This document shows positions 6,122-7,650 of a DNA stretch of 7,650 bases, one piece after another. The translations under genes were made by a program, and so were the position numbers. Numbering within the stretch: the first letter of the stretch is position 1; each line of letters begins with the position of its first letter. The stretch lies in NCBI GenBank assembly GCA_029098205.1, contig JAQXNW010000074.1, positions 1 to 7,650 on the forward strand, written 5' to 3'. Source of the stretch: Eubacteriales bacterium. Lineage in GTDB: Bacteria; Bacillota; Clostridia; Peptostreptococcales; Anaerovoracaceae. The notes beneath the pieces are model-generated. The model ran no database searches, was not told the DNA's origin, and saw nothing but the letters and a program-made list of their open reading frames with translations.

Positions 6122-6967
6122 TGGAAAGAAGCAAGTGCATTTACAAGCAGACAATTTATGATTCCAGGCACAGGAAGACGCTTCAATAAAACGTGTAAAC
6201 GCGTATTTTATAGAAATGCAGAGGCGCTTTCGTTTTGTTTATGACAAAGATTAACGAGAGTATGTACGGAAAACCGTTTAATTTGAAAATGCGCGGAATA
6301 TCAACGAATACAAAAGATCAGCCGCTGAATTTTCAGAAATTTACAAATAATATTCTTCTCGTGAATTTCTGTCATTCATTAGATTTGCTTCCGTCCGGGG
6401 AATCGAGGCCATAGAATTTAATCAGCAAAAGAAATTGACGCATCCGAATGCTGTATCTGTCAGATCGGAAAACAAGCCGGATTGAGATGCGGTTGGAAAG
6501 GAGAAGCCAGAATGAGCGATTTTAAAATGCGGTTTAAGGATCGATCCTACGGATATATGGATCACACAAACGACGGAATTTTTGTCCGGAACATTCCGAA
6601 CCAGCAGGTCGGCGGGTATGCGATCGGCATCGTCTATATCGAAAATGTCAGCTATCCGTTTCTTCCGGGACTTGCAATCGGAACGGACGGCGGATTCGCG
6701 ATTCTGATGAACGCGCTTCCGAAAGAATACGTGCATTTGTATCAACTTGTAAAAGACGGAAAATGGGACGAAGCTAGAGAATACAACATGAGCATGGCTT
6801 CGCTCTATACCGCGATGGAAGCGGAACCGTACCCGGGTCCGGTAAAAACGATGATGCGGATTCTGGGCGTGCCGGGCGGATATGTACGGAAGCCGCTTGT
6901 ACAGACATCGAAGGAGCTGACGGAGTCGATGACGGAGGAGCTGCGTAAGCTTGGAAAAATCAAATAG
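6122..6967 (+). pseudogene. Decayed dapA-superfamily gene (DHDPS/N-acetylneuraminate lyase fold)
   Basis: Colinear fragments of one DapA-type protein appear in shifting frames. In frame 2 are PGTGRR (6164-6181) and AEAL (6218-6229), then a stop at 6242. In frame 1 are YGKP (6265-6276) and ILLVN (6352-6366), where the catalytic Tyr-Asn would be Val-Asn, then a stop near 6412. In frame 3 is HPNAVSVR (6441-6464), then a stop at 6483. From 6512 the C-terminal part is well preserved. Spacing between the first four fragments agrees with the family to within a few codons; the step from HPN to the preserved part is about 75 bases too long. About 65 N-terminal residues, including the GTTGE-type loop, are absent, as the terminator and importer genes occupy that place. 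Hand-counted GC is about 36% in 6241-6420 against about 55% in 6601-6720, so decay is concentrated in the 5' part. Confidence 0.65.
6512..6967 (+). CDS. C-terminal fragment of a DapA-family protein, open frame with its own ribosome site
   Basis: A 151-codon open frame starts at ATG 6512 behind AAAGGAG (6497-6503, 8 bases away). It matches only the second half of DapA-superfamily aldolases/lyases (full length about 290-310): PGLAIGTDGG (52-61), LPKEYVHLYQLVKDGKWDEA (69-88), EPYPGPVK (105-112), GVPGGYVRKPL (119-129) and a closing helix ELRKLGKI. KDRSYGYMDHTN (9-20) may be the remnant of the segment after the Schiff-base lysine, with Lys9 in that role. The catalytic Tyr-Asn and the first half of the barrel are missing, so enzyme activity is not expected. 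It is either a dead gene's still-open tail or a retained domain protein; the former is more likely. The exact superfamily member (dihydrodipicolinate synthase, sialic acid lyase or other) cannot be told. Confidence 0.7.
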   Translation: MSDFKMRFKDRSYGYMDHTNDGIFVRNIPNQQVGGYAIGIVYIENVSYPFLPGLAIGTDGGFAILMNALPKEYVHLYQLVKDGKWDEAREYNMSMASLYTAMEAEPYPGPVKTMMRILGVPGGYVRKPLVQTSKELTESMTEELRKLGKIK

Positions 6968-6992
6968 TTCGATTCGTTTGATTTGAAAGAGG

Positions 6993-7038
6993 AAGGGCGC
7001 GTGCTGCAGGAGCTTGGTCTCGGCGGGGCGCGCTTTTT
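6993..7038 (+). terminator. Terminator after the dapA-type fragment
   Basis: AAGGGCGCG (6993-7001) pairs with CGCGCTTTT (7029-7037, two G-T pairs), followed by a T-run at 7034-7038. The 27-base apical region can fold further. A competing stem GGCGGG (7022-7027) with CCCGCC (7039-7044) would disrupt it, so it is either leaky or an accidental overlap. Confidence 0.6.
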
Positions 7039-7103
7039 CCCGCCTCGGACAAAGAAAAAGCGGACGCTGTATTTTTATATTTGATATTTTTATAAGGAGT
7101 CTT

Positions 7104-7421
7104 ATGCCGAATGCTATGAAAGAAGACATTCGATCCAGCATTGAAGGAATATTGAAAAATGAGCAGTTTAAGATGGATACACAGTACTTCTGCGAAATCC
7201 CTGCGGAAAATCAAAATCCGGAACTGATGAAAGCGTGCGAGTCTTACCTCAGGGAAGCTGAAAATCCCGGGAAGGACCGGGGAAAAGTGAAGCAGAGACT
7301 GATTGCAGCGTTAGAAGAAGAAGGAAGAAAAGAATCAGAAAACAATCGAACAGAAGCGGAAAATTCCTTGAATATACAGATGGAGATTGGTAAGATTCTA
7401 AGGAACAAAGACCTGCTGTAG
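7104..7421 (+). CDS. Hypothetical charged protein, 105 residues
   Basis: I do not recognise this protein. ATG 7104 is preceded by AAGGAG (7094-7099) with short spacing; the upstream in-frame ATG at 7014 lies inside the terminator loop and is rejected. The product is soluble, with no signal peptide or membrane helix. It is rich in Glu, Lys, Asn and Arg, and is probably mostly helical: residues 5-20 and 38-100 could form long amphipathic helices, with a low-complexity middle (EEEGRKESENNRTEAENS, 71-88). A central FCEIPAENQNPEL (29-41) is the only non-helical-looking part. Its local base composition is AT-richer than carB. It stands alone between a terminator and a strong promoter, so it is likely monocistronic. 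A small regulatory or accessory protein is possible, but no function is supported. Confidence 0.7.
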   Translation: MPNAMKEDIRSSIEGILKNEQFKMDTQYFCEIPAENQNPELMKACESYLREAENPGKDRGKVKQRLIAALEEEGRKESENNRTEAENSLNIQMEIGKILRNKDLL

Positions 7422-7450
7422 CGCCTTTCAAGGGAGCTTAGAACAGTGGC

Positions 7451-7510
7451 AATAAAAAACAAGAAAAAATAAAAATAGTTCTTGACAATAAGAATAGAGA
7501 AGCGTATTAT
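7451..7510 (+). promoter_or_regulatory. Very strong promoter with UP-element-like A tracts
   Basis: A perfect -35 TTGACA (7482-7487), a 17-base spacer and TATTAT (7505-7510) follow a run of phased A-tracts (7451-7478) typical of the UP elements of rRNA and other stable-RNA promoters. Transcription would start near 7517. It is by far the best promoter in the window. Confidence 0.85.
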
Positions 7511-7516
7511 ATTAAC

Positions 7517-7650
7517 TGTTCGCTAGAGAGCGGGCGCCGCGGAAGCGGCTGAACCTAGAAAAATCCATAGATTAGGAAACTAGTCGTCAAAGAGTTTCTC
7601 ATTCAAGAGGAACAAAAAGACGAACACCATCAAGTAGATGGGTTCTTAGA
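7517..7650 (+). ncRNA. Structured non-coding transcript start, cut by the window edge
   Basis: No reading frame with a ribosome site follows the strong promoter. Instead, hairpins come in series: CGCT-AGAG-AGCG (7521-7532) and GCCGC-GGAA-GCGGC (7536-7549, GNRA-type loop), both enclosed by GTT/AAC (7518-7520 with 7552-7554); GTTTCTC with GAGGAAC (7594-7600 with 7607-7613); and GAAC-A-CCATC with GATGGGTTC (7622-7631 with 7637-7645). Strength and layout suggest the leader of an rRNA/tRNA operon, with a 16S 5' end possibly just beyond 7650. An AGAGAG resembles T-box stem I, but it lies only about 8 bases after the start, which argues against a T-box. An unrecognised structured RNA remains possible. 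Confidence 0.5.

Noticed and set aside
6241..6414. 57-codon plus-strand frame with a faint thioredoxin-like look (QPLNFQKFTNNILLVNF)
   Set aside because: It has no ribosome site and no CxxC, and the same residues fit better as a shifted DapA remnant given the order and spacing of the neighbouring fragments.
6422..7141. Minus-strand open frame of 239 codons
   Set aside because: Opposite the DapA-like C-terminal fragment, whose motifs are clear on the plus strand. The minus protein shows no family pattern.
7517..7600. T-box leader suggested by AGAGAG followed by a GC hairpin
   Set aside because: AGAGAG lies only about 8 bases after the predicted start, leaving no room for the 5' side of stem I, and no GGGTGGNACCGCG element is visible within the window.

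Overview
The window looks like a chromosomal segment of a low-to-mid GC Gram-positive bacterium, most likely a Firmicute of the Clostridia/Erysipelotrichia type. The reasons are strong AGGAGG-type ribosome sites before nearly every gene, sigma-A-like promoters, hairpin plus T-run terminators, and the style of the CarB and amino-acid transporter proteins. The exact lineage cannot be read from the sequence alone.

Layout. (1) 1-2682, plus strand: the 3' five-sixths of carB, the large subunit of carbamoyl-phosphate synthase, cut by the left window edge and closed by a bidirectional terminator at 2785-2828. (2) 2902-3807, minus strand: a complete LysR-type regulator with a TTG start. (3) 3808-4393: a divergent intergenic region of about 590 bases with inverted repeats, a promoter carrying a 16-base palindrome over its spacer, and a leader that can fold into two good hairpins. 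(4) 4394-5947, plus strand: an 11-helix sodium/amino-acid symporter of the NSS family, then a 51-residue single-helix protein that resembles the MetS small subunit of MetPS-type importers. This gene is too short for ordinary ORF calling. (5) 5948-6120: a promoter-like pair, a foldable stretch and a strong terminator. This is either the operon's 3' UTR or a short independent RNA. (6) 6122-6967: a dapA-family (dihydrodipicolinate synthase/N-acetylneuraminate lyase superfamily) gene whose N-terminal part is a string of frame-shifted remnants, while its C-terminal 151 codons remain open behind a good ribosome site. (7) 7104-7421: a 105-residue charged protein of unknown function. (8) 7451-7650: a very strong promoter (A-tract upstream element, TTGACA, 17-base spacer, TATTAT) followed by about 130 bases of serial hairpins with no gene, running off the right edge. 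This is probably the leader of a stable RNA or rRNA operon, or a structured RNA.

How it fits together: the LysR regulator and the divergent NSS transporter plus its small subunit form one plausible unit for regulated uptake of an amino acid. The regulator would act at the palindrome-bearing promoter, and the folded leader is a possible second control layer. carB is a separate pyrimidine/arginine biosynthesis gene. The decayed dapA relative suggests that a catabolic or biosynthetic partner once sat next to the importer. No CRISPR array, insertion sequence, tRNA or complete rRNA gene was seen.
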